Below, one piece after another: positions 51,103-59,120 of a stretch of DNA of 64,000 nucleotides; the stretch's first letter is position 1, and every line of letters starts with the position of its first letter. The DNA is from Streptomyces canus (GTDB taxonomy: Bacteria; Actinomycetota; Actinomycetes; Streptomycetales; Streptomycetaceae). The stretch lies in contig NZ_JAUSYQ010000002.1 in assembly GCF_030816965.1 (NCBI RefSeq), positions 3,195,001-3,259,000 on the forward strand, written 5' to 3'. The notes under the pieces were generated by a model. That model was not told where the DNA came from. It ran no database searches and worked only from the letters and a program-made list of their open reading frames with translations. Position numbers and translations under genes: made by a program.

Positions 51103-52551
51103 GTGACCTCTCTCTTCCCGGCGCTCAGGGGCGCCACGGCGGACCGTCCCGCCCTGCGGTTCGGCGACCGCTCACTCACCTACGCGCAACTCGCGGCCGC
51201 GACCGGCGCCCTGGCGGGCCGTCTCGCGCAGTACGACCGCGTGGCCGTCTGGGCGACCGCGGAACTGGAGACCGCGGTGGCCGTGGTGGCGGCGCTGGAG
51301 GCCGGTGTCGCCGCGGTACCGCTCAACCCGAAGTCCGGGGAGAAGGAGCTCGGGCACATCCTGAACGACAGCACGCCGGGCCTTCTGCTCGTCCCGCCGG
51401 GCACCGAACTACCCGCCGCCGTTGGGGACTTGGAGCGCGTCGACATCGACGTGCACGGCACTGTCGGGGGCACCGCCCCCGACAGTGCGGCGCGGGACGG
51501 CGACCCCGCCCTGGTCGTCTACACCTCCGGCACCACCGGCCCGCCGAAGGGGGCCGTGCTCCCCCGCCGGGCGATCGCCACCACGCTGGACGCCCTCGCC
51601 GAGGCCTGGCAGTGGACGTCGGACGACATCCTGGTGCACGGCCTGCCCCTCTTCCATGTGCACGGCCTGGTCCTCGGCATCCTCGGCCCGCTCCGCCGCG
51701 GCGGCTCGGTCCGTCACCTCGGCCGCTTCAGCACGGAAGGGGTGGCCCGCGAACTGAACGCCGGCGCGACCATGCTCTTCGGCGTCCCGACGATGTACCA
51801 CCGCATCGCCGAAACCCTGGCGGGGGACCCCGAGTTGGTGAAGGCACTGGGCGGGGCCCGGCTGCTCGTCTCCGGCTCGGCGGCACTCCCCGTGCACGAC
51901 CACGAGCGCATCACGGCCATGACCGGCCGCCGGGTCATCGAGCGCTACGGCATGACGGAGACCCTCATGAACACCAGCGTGCGTGCGGACGGCGAGCCAC
52001 GCGCCGGGACCGTGGGCGTACCGCTGCCGGGCGTGGAGCTGCGGCTGGTGGAGGAGGACGGGTCGCCGATCATGTCGTACGACGGCGAGACGGTCGGCGA
52101 GATCCAGGTGCGCGGTCCGAACCTGTTCACCGAGTACCTCAACCGGCCGGACGCGACCGCGGCCGCGTTCACGGCGGACGGCTGGTTCCGCACGGGGGAC
52201 ATGGCGGTCCGGGACGCGGACGGATACGTCCGGATCGTCGGCCGGAAGGCCACCGACCTGATCAAGAGCGGGGGTTACAAGATCGGGGCGGGCGAGATCG
52301 AGAACGCGCTGCTGGAGCACCCGGGGGTGCGGGAGGCCGCCGTGACCGGGGAGCCGGACCCGGATCTGGGTGAGCGGATCGTGGCGTGGATCGTCCCGGA
52401 GGATCCCCAGTCCGCGCCCTCTCTGGACGAGTTGGCTGACCACGTGGCCGCCCGTCTCGCGCCCCACAAGCGCCCGCGGGTCGTCCACCACCTCACCGCC
52501 CTCCCCCGCAACGACATGGGGAAGATCATGAAGCGGGCGCTGCATGGCTGA
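51103..52551 (+). CDS. matB: Malonyl-CoA synthetase MatB
   Basis: 482 residues from GTG 51103, behind AAGGAG. Adenylating-enzyme motifs: VVYTSGTTGPPKGAVLP (P-loop A3, about 139-155), RYGMTETLMNTSVRADGEPRAGTVG (A5; the RYGMTET and downstream Arg bind the malonate carboxylate), TGDMAV (A7), GRKATDLIKSGGYKIGAGEIE (A8) and the catalytic lysine in NDMGKIMKRAL (A10). The sequence corresponds closely to S. coelicolor MatB. It converts malonate or methylmalonate plus CoA and ATP to malonyl- or methylmalonyl-CoA, feeding fatty acid and polyketide synthesis. Residues about 114-126 contain a palindrome-encoded insert (GTVGGTAPDS). Confidence 0.96.
   Translation: MTSLFPALRGATADRPALRFGDRSLTYAQLAAATGALAGRLAQYDRVAVWATAELETAVAVVAALEAGVAAVPLNPKSGEKELGHILNDSTPGLLLVPPGTELPAAVGDLERVDIDVHGTVGGTAPDSAARDGDPALVVYTSGTTGPPKGAVLPRRAIATTLDALAEAWQWTSDDILVHGLPLFHVHGLVLGILGPLRRGGSVRHLGRFSTEGVARELNAGATMLFGVPTMYHRIAETLAGDPELVKALGGARLLVSGSAALPVHDHERITAMTGRRVIERYGMTETLMNTSVRADGEPRAGTVGVPLPGVELRLVEEDGSPIMSYDGETVGEIQVRGPNLFTEYLNRPDATAAAFTADGWFRTGDMAVRDADGYVRIVGRKATDLIKSGGYKIGAGEIENALLEHPGVREAAVTGEPDPDLGERIVAWIVPEDPQSAPSLDELADHVAARLAPHKRPRVVHHLTALPRNDMGKIMKRALHG
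51459..51487 (+). repeat. Perfect 13-bp-arm palindrome inside matB
   Basis: CACTGTCGGGGGC (51459-51471), loop ACC, and its exact complement (51475-51487). It encodes the HGTVGGTAPDS stretch between the N-terminal lobe and the A3 motif, a place where S. coelicolor MatB differs in sequence, so it looks like an inserted repeat. Its RNA would fold into a strong hairpin inside the message. Confidence 0.8.
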
Positions 52552-54226
52552 GCGCCCGTCCGCTGAGCGGCTGTCCGCCCGCGAGGTCGTGGCCCTGGTG
52601 GCCGACGACTTCGCCGAAATCCCGTACCCCGAACGGCAGTCGCAGCCCGACGGCCCGCTCGCCTGGCAGGGCTACGACGCCTCGCGCGCCCGTGCCGCCG
52701 AACGCACCGGCGAGCAGGAGTCGGTCATCTGCGGCACTGCGCGCATCGAGGGCACCCGAGCCGTCCTGATCGCCTTCGAGTTCGGCTTCCTCGGCGGCTC
52801 GCTGGGCGAACGCACCGGCGACCGTCTGGAGGCGGCGTACACGTACGCCCGCGAACACCGGCTTCCCGTGGTCCCGTTGGTGGCCACGGGCGGCAGCCGT
52901 ATGCAGGAGGGCATGCTCGCCCTGACCCAACTCCAGCGTGTGGCACGCCAGTCGGCTCTCACCCGGGAGGCAGGTCTCCCCCAGATCGCGGTACTGCGCG
53001 ACCCCACCACGGGCGGCGGCTGGGCCACCCTGGGCGCCGGCGCGGACGTGATCCTCGCCCTCCCGGGCGCCCAGGTCGGCTTCGCCGGCTCCCGGGTCCG
53101 CCCTCCGGACGCCGACGCGTCGGCGTACACGGCGGAGGCCCAGGTGGCGGCGGGCGCGGCGGACGCGGTCGTACGACCGGAGGAGCTGCGGCGGACGCTG
53201 GGAATGTGGCTGCGGTTGCTGGCGAGACCGTCGGACAGTGCCGGCGACGTGACCGCGGACGGTCGCACCACCGAGGCGGCGCCCGTCCCCCGACACCCGA
53301 CACCCGGCAGCACCGGCTCCTCACCGCCGGACCCGACCGGTGCGACCTGCCCCACACCACGCACCGAACCCGCAGGACATCCCGCATCCGGAAACACCGA
53401 CCCCACCTCCACGGACCCGACCGGCGCGACCCGCCCCACACCTCCAGACGCGACCGGTGCGCCCCAGCTCGCCCCACCCGACGTCCCCGCAGGACCACCC
53501 ACACCCGGCATCACCAACCCCACCCCGCCGGACCCAACCGACGCACCCCACCCCACACCACGCGCCGAACCCGCCCCCGTCCCGGTCCCTCTCGGCGCCA
53601 CCGATCTCCCCGCCACCGGGTGGGACGCGGTCCGGCGTGCCCGTTCTGTCGAGCGGCCGCGCGCGGCCGCCTACCTGGACGCCTACTTCACCCACCGCGC
53701 TGCCATCTCCGGGGACCGCTGCGGCGGCACCGACCCGGGCATGCTGTGCGGCTTCGGCGAGCACGAGGGCCGCACCATCGCCTACGCCGCCCAGACCGGC
53801 ACGGCGACCCGCCCCGCCGGCTACCGCACTGCCGGCCGCCTGATCCGCCTCGCGGACCGGCTGGGCATCCCGGTGCTCACCCTGGTGGACACCCCGGGCG
53901 CGGCCAACGACGCGGAGGCCGAACGTCAGGGTGCGGGCGCGGCCATCTCCGACCTGTTCAGCACGGTCGCCTCCGCCCGCACCCCGATCACCACCCTCCT
54001 CATCGGCGAGGGCGGCTCCGGCGGCGCGCTGGCCCTGGCGGCACCCGGCGCCACGTACGCCACCCCGGACAGCTATTTCTCCGTGATCGCACCCGAACCG
54101 GCGGCGGCGATCCTCAAGCGACCGCGGGAGGAGGTCGAGGCGACGGCGGACCAACTGCGGATCCGGCCACAGGACCTGGTGGAGCTCGGGGTGATCGCCC
54201 GCTCCGAGGGGAGAACACTGCCGTAG
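52544..54226 (+). CDS. Fused beta-alpha carboxyltransferase-type protein with an expanded linker
   Basis: 560 residues; the ATG overlaps the matB stop by 8 bp. The N-terminal half (about 60-225) matches the beta (AccD-like) crotonase fold: EFGFLGGSLGERTGDR and VATGGSRMQEGMLAL. The C-terminal half (about 358-550) matches the alpha (AccA-like) fold: TLVDTPGAANDAEAERQG and LLIGEGGSGGALALAAPG. Such fused subunits transfer CO2 between biotin and acyl-CoA, or act in malonate decarboxylation; beside matB a malonyl-CoA role is expected. No biotin-carrier gene is here. The linker (about 230-357) is a degenerate Pro/Thr/Asp repeat with DPTGATxPTP blocks, far longer than needed. Confidence 0.85.
   Translation: MAERPSAERLSAREVVALVADDFAEIPYPERQSQPDGPLAWQGYDASRARAAERTGEQESVICGTARIEGTRAVLIAFEFGFLGGSLGERTGDRLEAAYTYAREHRLPVVPLVATGGSRMQEGMLALTQLQRVARQSALTREAGLPQIAVLRDPTTGGGWATLGAGADVILALPGAQVGFAGSRVRPPDADASAYTAEAQVAAGAADAVVRPEELRRTLGMWLRLLARPSDSAGDVTADGRTTEAAPVPRHPTPGSTGSSPPDPTGATCPTPRTEPAGHPASGNTDPTSTDPTGATRPTPPDATGAPQLAPPDVPAGPPTPGITNPTPPDPTDAPHPTPRAEPAPVPVPLGATDLPATGWDAVRRARSVERPRAAAYLDAYFTHRAAISGDRCGGTDPGMLCGFGEHEGRTIAYAAQTGTATRPAGYRTAGRLIRLADRLGIPVLTLVDTPGAANDAEAERQGAGAAISDLFSTVASARTPITTLLIGEGGSGGALALAAPGATYATPDSYFSVIAPEPAAAILKRPREEVEATADQLRIRPQDLVELGVIARSEGRTLP
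53290..53590 (+). repeat. Degenerate minisatellite coding for the Pro/Thr linker
   Basis: Blocks resembling GACCCGACCGGTGCGACC followed by GCCCCACACC recur at about 53330, 53410 and 53450, with looser copies up to 53570. The DNA is about 75 percent G+C, low in complexity and skewed to C on the coding strand, pointing to growth by slippage or unequal crossing over. Confidence 0.65.
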
Positions 54227-54424
54227 GTCGGCTGCGAACCCCTGACCCTGCATCACGAGACTTCACAAGTCACTCACATCAGGCACACACGAAAAAAATC
54301 ACCCATTTAGCCGCACCCCACTCGGCCCCTCAATAAAGGCCCCCTCTCCCCCGCCGCCGCACGATGCCACTAAGGCCCCGTCACCCGGCGCGGCCCCACG
54401 GTCTGCGCTCTCGGGAGGACCTCC
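54227..54424. other. Intergenic region upstream of mbl
   Basis: 198 bp with no gene. It contains one of the most AT-rich patches in the window (ACACACGAAAAAAATCACCC, 54281-54300, and CAATAAAG, 54330-54337), suited to a promoter for mbl, and ends with the CGGGAGG ribosome site at 54411-54417. Confidence 0.5.
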
Positions 54425-55462
54425 ATGACCGCCAGTCTGGAGCAGCTGCGCCGCTGCCACTTCGCCGTCGACCTGGGTGCGGCGAGGACGCGGGTGTACG
54501 TGAAGGGGGCCGGGCTCGTCGTCGACCAGCCGTCCGCCGCCGCCGTGAACACCCGGACCGGCGCGCTGATCGCGGTCGGTGAGTTCGCCGAGAAGATGAC
54601 GGGCCGCACCCCCGACTACATCCGCGTCGTACGGCCCGTCTCCGGCGGTACCGTCGTCGACATCGAGATGGCCCAGCGCATGCTGCGCCATCTGCTCGGC
54701 GACAAGATCCGCCGCAGTCTGCGCCGCAAGCCCCGGCTCCGGGCCGCCGCCTGCACCCCGCACGACGCCGATCCGCTGGCCCGGCGCGCGACGATCGAGA
54801 CCCTGGTGGGACTCGGGGCGCGGCGCGTGGAGCTCGTGGACACCCTCATCGCCGCCGCGGTCGGCTGCGGGCTGCCCGTCGAGCGGCCCGAGGCCACCAT
54901 GATCATGGTGTGCGGGGCCGCCGCCACCCAGGTCGCCGTGCTCTCCCTCGGGTCGATCGTGACCGCCGAGCGCATCCCGGTCGGCGGTGAGGCCGTCGAT
55001 CACGCGATCGTGCAGCACCTGCGTCACGAGCACGAGCTGATGCTGCCCAGTCAGTCCGTACGGCCGCTGCAGCTCGCCCTCTCCAGCAACGGCCTCACCT
55101 CGCACGGCCCCGCCTCCACCGAGATCCACGGACGGGACGTGGCCACCGGTCTCGCCCGCTCCGTGCAGGTCGACACCGCCGCCGTGCGGGACGCGATCGA
55201 GACCCCGCTGACCGCCGTGCTCGACGGCATCGGCCGGGTGCTGCGCAACTGCCCGCCCGACCTCGTGGCCGACCTCGCCGACCGCGGGATCATGATGGTG
55301 GGCGGCTCGGCCCTGCTGCCGGGACTCGACCAGATGCTGCGGCACGCCACCGGGATGCCGGTGCAGATCGCCGAGCAGCCCGGCGTCTGCGCCGTACAGG
55401 GACTGGGGTACATGCTGGAGGGCCGTATCGAGCCGCTGTCGCTGGACCCGCTGGCCACCTGA
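54425..55462 (+). CDS. mbl: MreB-like actin homologue Mbl
   Basis: 345 residues. Actin-fold ATPase motifs are visible: phosphate-1 AVDLGAARTRVYVKG (14-28), connect-1 VVDIEMAQRMLRHLL, phosphate-2 MVCGAAATQVAVLSLG (about 160-175), adenosine motif GIMMVGGSALLPGLDQML (about 288-305). VGGEAVDHAIVQHLRHEHELML is the MreB-type dimer region. Compared with MreB it is degenerate in several phosphate contacts (ARTR instead of the usual TANT) as in Streptomyces Mbl, which works with MreB in spore-wall synthesis. The position after the malonate genes agrees with S. coelicolor gene order. Confidence 0.9.
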   Translation: MTASLEQLRRCHFAVDLGAARTRVYVKGAGLVVDQPSAAAVNTRTGALIAVGEFAEKMTGRTPDYIRVVRPVSGGTVVDIEMAQRMLRHLLGDKIRRSLRRKPRLRAAACTPHDADPLARRATIETLVGLGARRVELVDTLIAAAVGCGLPVERPEATMIMVCGAAATQVAVLSLGSIVTAERIPVGGEAVDHAIVQHLRHEHELMLPSQSVRPLQLALSSNGLTSHGPASTEIHGRDVATGLARSVQVDTAAVRDAIETPLTAVLDGIGRVLRNCPPDLVADLADRGIMMVGGSALLPGLDQMLRHATGMPVQIAEQPGVCAVQGLGYMLEGRIEPLSLDPLAT

Positions 55463-55553
55463 GGCACGGCACGCCCCAGGCGATCTTCACGCACCCGCGT
55501 GAGACCGGATCCGATACGGCCGTCACACCGCAGTCGCCCCCCGTGAGATCCCG

Positions 55554-56183
55554 TCAGGCCATCTCGGGCACCAGCGCCGTGCCCTCGGGACGGAACCGCT
55601 CCAGCCGCCGTGGCGGCACGATGCTCGGCAGCAGCATCTCCCACATGAGGGTGGTCTCCTCGGTCAGGTCCGCCCGCCCGCTGAGGACCTGGGAGCTGAG
55701 CTGCAGCCCGGTCCAGGAGCCGACGACCAGCCGGGCCACCCGTCCGGGGTCGAGGTCCGCCTTGACGTCCCCGCGCTGCTGCGCCTGGACCAGGCACTCC
55801 CGGAAGAGCTCGATCCACCGGGTGTACGGCTCGCTGACGATGCCCGTCTTGGAGCTCTGGTCGATGACCAGGCGGATGCCGGCCCGCACCCGGACGTCCG
55901 CCACCAGCAGCCGGGCCATGGTGTGCACGATGTCGATGACGGTCTGCACCCCGGGCTTGCCCGTGTCCGTGACCGACTCCAGGGCGGAGAACTGCTCGTC
56001 GACGAGGGCCTGGGCGAGCTCCTCCTTCGAGCCGAAGTGGAAGTAGAGCGCGCCCTTCGTCACCCCGGCCTCCTTGACGATGTCCCCGAGAGACGTCCCG
56101 TGGTACCCCTCGGCGTCGAAGGCGCGGGCCGCCCCGTCGAGGATGGCCGACCGGGTGACCTCCGCGCGTTCCTGTCTGACCAT
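55554..56183 (-). CDS. ScbR-like TetR-family regulator (gamma-butyrolactone receptor type)
   Basis: 209 residues from ATG 56181-56183. The HTH (RSAILDGAARAFDAEGYHGTSLGDIVKEAGVTKGALYFHFGSKEELAQALVDEQ, about 12-65) has the exact wording typical of the ArpA/ScbR receptors. The C-terminal ligand domain keeps a tryptophan (VVGSWTGLQL) equivalent to the one that stacks on butyrolactone in CprB. No butyrolactone synthase (ScbA/AfsA) is adjacent. An ARE-like operator lies 64 bp upstream, in the shared region with the divergent oxidoreductase pseudogene, suggesting autoregulation. Confidence 0.87.
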   Translation of the reverse strand: MVRQERAEVTRSAILDGAARAFDAEGYHGTSLGDIVKEAGVTKGALYFHFGSKEELAQALVDEQFSALESVTDTGKPGVQTVIDIVHTMARLLVADVRVRAGIRLVIDQSSKTGIVSEPYTRWIELFRECLVQAQQRGDVKADLDPGRVARLVVGSWTGLQLSSQVLSGRADLTEETTLMWEMLLPSIVPPRRLERFRPEGTALVPEMA

Positions 56184-56246
56184 GCGTCCAACCCCTGCCT
56201 GTGTCGCGACGGGCTCTCGGGGCCAGTGTGCCTTCCCGGCCCATAA

Positions 56247-56270
56247 AAAAACCAACCGACTGGTACTTGT
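56247..56270. promoter_or_regulatory. ARE-like operator for the ScbR-like regulator
   Basis: AAAAACCAACCGACTGGTAC (56247-56266, continuing TTGT) is an imperfect palindrome, ACCA...TGGT arms around a CCGAC core with a flanking A-tract, resembling the autoregulatory elements bound by butyrolactone receptors. It lies between divergent starts at 56183 and 56314. Confidence 0.65.
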
Positions 56271-56313
56271 ATCGACGGACCAGGGAACCACCTGGAAAAC
56301 GAGGGGAGTTCGC

Positions 56314-56935
56314 ATGGCGGACAGGATCCGGGTGGGAGTCGTCGGCGCGCACGCCGAGCGGGGATGAGGTCGCAACATCCATCTCCCGGCACTCAGGGCG
56401 CTAAACGATTTTCAGGTCACGGCAGTTGCCGGTACGACCTGCGCGTCGGCGCGGGCCGCCGCCGCGGTGTGGGGCGCGGAGAAGGCGTACGACGACGCCC
56501 GGGCGCTGATGGCCGACCCGGACGTCGACCTGGTCACCGTCGCGGTCCAACTCCCCTCCCGGGACGGGCTGGTGGCGGCTGCGATCGCCGCGGGCCGACA
56601 TGTGTACAGCGAGTGGCCGCTGGCCCGGGACGCGGTGACCGCCGAGCGCTTCGAGTCGGCGGCGCGGGCGGCGGGCGTACGGCACGCGGTGGGGTTGCAG
56701 AGCCGGCACCACCCCGAAGTACAGCTGCTGCGGGAGGCGTTGGCGCAGGGGCTGATCGGGGAGGTGCTGTCGGCGTCCCTGCTGGAGCAACGTGGCCCGG
56801 GTCTACACGGACCTGGCCCGGGCGATCTGCACGGGAGACGACTTCGGGCCGGACTTCACCACCGCCGTCCGGGTGCACCGGCTGCTGGACGCGGTCAGGT
56901 CCTCGGCCGGGAACGGTCGGGTGCGGCTGGGCTGA
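56314..56935 (+). pseudogene. Gfo/Idh/MocA-family oxidoreductase, nonsense-mutated and internally deleted
   Basis: After a GAGGGGAG ribosome site ATG 56314 begins MADRIRVGVVGAHAERG and then meets TGA at 56365-56367, where homologues have Trp (TGG to TGA). The frame continues as GRNIHLPALRALNDFQVTAVAGTT, DDARALMADPDVDLVTVAVQLP and HVYSEWPLARDAVTAERFE, the NAD(P)-binding Gfo/Idh fold, as far as IGEVLSASLLEQ. It then jumps frame to the C-terminal piece VYTDLARAICTGDDFGPDFTTAVRVHRLLDAVRSSAGNG (stop 56933-56935), so most of the substrate domain, roughly 150-180 codons, has been lost. Confidence 0.92.
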
Positions 56936-57074
56936 GTGACTGGGCTCGGGGGCCGGCTTAGGGGTGGGGCTGAGGGGACGTCGCCCGACGAGCCCGGTGT
57001 GAGCAGGTGCGCCCCTGTGTGCTCCCCGCCGACGGCGCTACGGTGTAGTTCCGACGGCTGTGGGAGGCTCTCTC

Positions 57075-57623
57075 GTGACGAGCGGAACCGCGACGACCCG
57101 ACAGGCCGGAACCGATTCCACCGCGACCGCACCGGCTTTCACCTCCGTCACCCGGATCGGCGTGACGGGGCACCGCTCCATCCCGGGCTCCGTCCTGCCG
57201 GGTGTGCGTGCGGAGATGCGCAGACAGCTCAGCGGCGGCGCCCTGGAGGCCTTCACCTGTCTCGCGGCCGGCGCCGACCAGCTGTTCGCGGACATCGCCC
57301 TGGACGGCGGCGTCCCGGTGACGGCGGTGATCCCGGGCATGGACTACGAGGCCCACCTCGACGACGACGCGGCGCGCGCCGGGTACCGCAGGATCCTGCG
57401 CGCGTGCGCGAACCGCGTCGATCTGCCGCGCGAGCCGACGCACGAGGAGGCGTACTTCGCGGCGGGCCGCTGGATCGTCGACCACTGCGACCGCCTGATC
57501 GCCGTGTGGGACGGCCGCCCGGCCCGGGGGCTGGGGGGCACCGGCGATGTGGTCGCCTACGCGCGGAGGACGGGGGTGCCGGTGACCGTGCTGTGGGAGC
57601 CGGACGTGCGTCGCGCGCCATGA
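57075..57623 (+). CDS. SLOG-superfamily nucleotide-binding protein
   Basis: GTG 57075 follows GGGAGG at 7 nt; 182 residues. RIGVTGHRSIPG (about 28-39) is the first strand and nucleotide loop, FTCLAAGADQLFADIALDGGVPVTAVIPG the second unit, and CDRLIAVWDGRPARGLGGTGDVVAYARRTGVPVTVLW the third, with the GxGGTxD phosphate-binding turn. This Rossmann-like layout is the SLOG fold, whose members bind or process nucleotide signals. It converges on the SLATT gene with 21 bp between stops. In the comparative-genomics literature SLOG and SLATT proteins are paired as sensor and membrane effector of conflict systems. Confidence 0.8.
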   Translation: MTSGTATTRQAGTDSTATAPAFTSVTRIGVTGHRSIPGSVLPGVRAEMRRQLSGGALEAFTCLAAGADQLFADIALDGGVPVTAVIPGMDYEAHLDDDAARAGYRRILRACANRVDLPREPTHEEAYFAAGRWIVDHCDRLIAVWDGRPARGLGGTGDVVAYARRTGVPVTVLWEPDVRRAP

Positions 57624-57644
57624 CACCCGGCTCGTGACCGGCCG

Positions 57645-58559
57645 TCAGCCACCGAACCTGCCGAGCCAGTCCGAGTGCTGCGGCGACACCAGCCGCTCCG
57701 CCTCCGCCACCGCGAGGGCCCACCGGTCCTCGGTCACGGTCGTGCTCATCTCGACCCGCAGGGTCTCCAGATCCTGCTCGACGAGCGAGTGCGCGTAGGT
57801 CAGCGGCCGGTGCCGGCGCACCTCCTGCCAGGCGACCCCGGCCGCCGCGGCCGCGCTGAGCACCCCGGTCAGATCCCAGGCGCCGAGCATCCCGGCCGCC
57901 CTGAGCACGGCCGCGAGCAGGGCCAGCAGGGTCAGTACGGCGGTCACGGACGACCACTGCACGGAGGCACGGTGGGCCTGCGCGGCGCGGCGCCGGTACC
58001 ACGCGTGCTGCTCCAGTAATCGCTCACGCAGGTAGATGTCCCGTCGTACCGAGAAGGCCTTCGCCCGCACCTGACGCATCGCCGGGGTGATCTGGCCCTC
58101 GCCGCGGGTGTGGACCCCGCTCCTGGAGTCCTCCCAGCCCACCTTGCGCATCTCCCTGAGCCGTTCCTCGACCCGCTCCGCGAACAGCGCGTCCGCGTTG
58201 GCCACCTGGGAGTGGAAGATCCCGCCGTGCACCATGTACTGCCACGCCAGGGACTTCAGCAGCTCGGCGACGGCACGGTGGGCCTGCCAGCGTGCGCGGG
58301 CACGACGGCGTGTGGTGCGCAGTCCGATGCCGATGGTCAGGGCGTACAGCAGCGCGGCCAGGAACGCGGGGACATGGCTGTCCAGGCGTTCGGCCAGCAT
58401 GGCCGAGGTGGTGGCCGCTAGCAGGACGATCAACTGGGCGCGGACGGCGCGGAACGATTCACTCTGATGGGTGATCGCGAGTTGATCGTTAACGCGGAAG
58501 AGCGGGGGCAGGTCGTGATCACTCCATGTCGTGCCAGGACCCGGAATTGCGGCGCTCAT
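57645..58559 (-). CDS. SLATT/DUF4231-type two-helix membrane protein
   Basis: 304 residues. Two pairs of helices are visible: AQLIVLLAATTSAMLAERL with PAFLAALLYALTIGIGL (about 40-78), and SVTAVLTLLALLAAVLRAAGML with LTGVLSAAAAAGVAW (about 206-245), separated by a long charged helical region (90-200) and followed by a basic tail. This matches SLATT proteins, proposed pore-forming effectors that respond to nucleotide second messengers. A TTA codon encodes L181 (58017-58019), so translation may be limited to bldA-active stages. The neighbour SLOG gene is on the opposite strand, convergent. Effector function is from family knowledge, not shown here. Confidence 0.82.
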   Translation of the reverse strand: MSAAIPGPGTTWSDHDLPPLFRVNDQLAITHQSESFRAVRAQLIVLLAATTSAMLAERLDSHVPAFLAALLYALTIGIGLRTTRRRARARWQAHRAVAELLKSLAWQYMVHGGIFHSQVANADALFAERVEERLREMRKVGWEDSRSGVHTRGEGQITPAMRQVRAKAFSVRRDIYLRERLLEQHAWYRRRAAQAHRASVQWSSVTAVLTLLALLAAVLRAAGMLGAWDLTGVLSAAAAAGVAWQEVRRHRPLTYAHSLVEQDLETLRVEMSTTVTEDRWALAVAEAERLVSPQHSDWLGRFGG

Positions 58560-58765
58560 GAACCACCCCCGACGGCATGCTCACCTGGACCATCGAGTAT
58601 GAGCGTGTACGCGCCCCCAAGCCATGCTCCGGGCCCGGTCTCCTGAGGTATCGTCCGCCTAAACCCGGGCTGTCTCTGCCTCATGGATCGCGAAGCGACA
58701 CCGGACCCTCTGGTCCCCTTGGGCCGGGGGCAGACCGGTGCCCTCGAGAGGAGACATCAGCACAC

Positions 58766-58939
58766 ATGAACGCACACACCACAACGGAGCGCGGACCGGT
58801 CTCCGGTCCCACGTCCCGTCGACTCACCCCGCTCGGGACGATCGTCCCCAGCGAGTCGGCCAGGACCGAGGCCACTCGGGTTCTGGACGTCCCGGAAAGG
58901 CGTCCCGCCAAGCCCATCACGTTCGACAGTGCACTGTAG
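58766..58939 (+). CDS. fxsA: FXSXX-COOH RiPP precursor peptide FxsA
   Basis: 57 residues from ATG 58766, after GAGAGGAG. The peptide ends FDSAL (residues 53-57), exactly the F-x-S-x-x-carboxylate signature of Fxs precursors, in which the radical SAM enzyme FxsB forms a cyclophane crosslink on the C-terminal motif. The leader is hydrophilic (MNAHTTTERGPVSG, SRRLTPLGTIVPSESARTEATRVLDVPE). The maturase gene follows after a long hairpin. It is too short to detect by codon statistics, but motif plus neighbours make the call firm. Confidence 0.92.
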   Translation: MNAHTTTERGPVSGPTSRRLTPLGTIVPSESARTEATRVLDVPERRPAKPITFDSAL

Positions 58940-58960
58940 GTCGCGCTGTCCGGCAGTCGC

Positions 58961-59018
58961 TTGACAGAAGTGGGCTGTAAGTCGGCCGCGCTGGGCTTGC
59001 GCAGCCCACTTCTGAGTC
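58961..59018 (+). terminator. Long hairpin between fxsA and fxsB
   Basis: CAGAAGTGGGCTG (58965-58977) is perfectly complementary to 59002-59014; flanking TTGA and TCAA extend the stem past a 2-nt bulge. The 24-nt apical part is GC-rich and can fold further. Lying 22 bp after the precursor stop, it should terminate or stabilise most fxsA transcripts, so the precursor is made in excess over the maturase. Confidence 0.85.
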
Positions 59019-59120
59019 AATCTCACTGGTACCCCGCTCCCCCGTCAACCCCTGTGGCTCACCTGGGAGTTGTCCAGAACCGGGGCGTCGGGGGTGGCCG
59101 TAGGTACTAATCTGTGGTAA

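Noticed and set aside
55463..55553. Terminator between mbl and the TetR gene
   Set aside because: Only a weak 5-bp stem (CACGC-ACCC-GCGTG, 55489-55502) is visible, not enough for a call.
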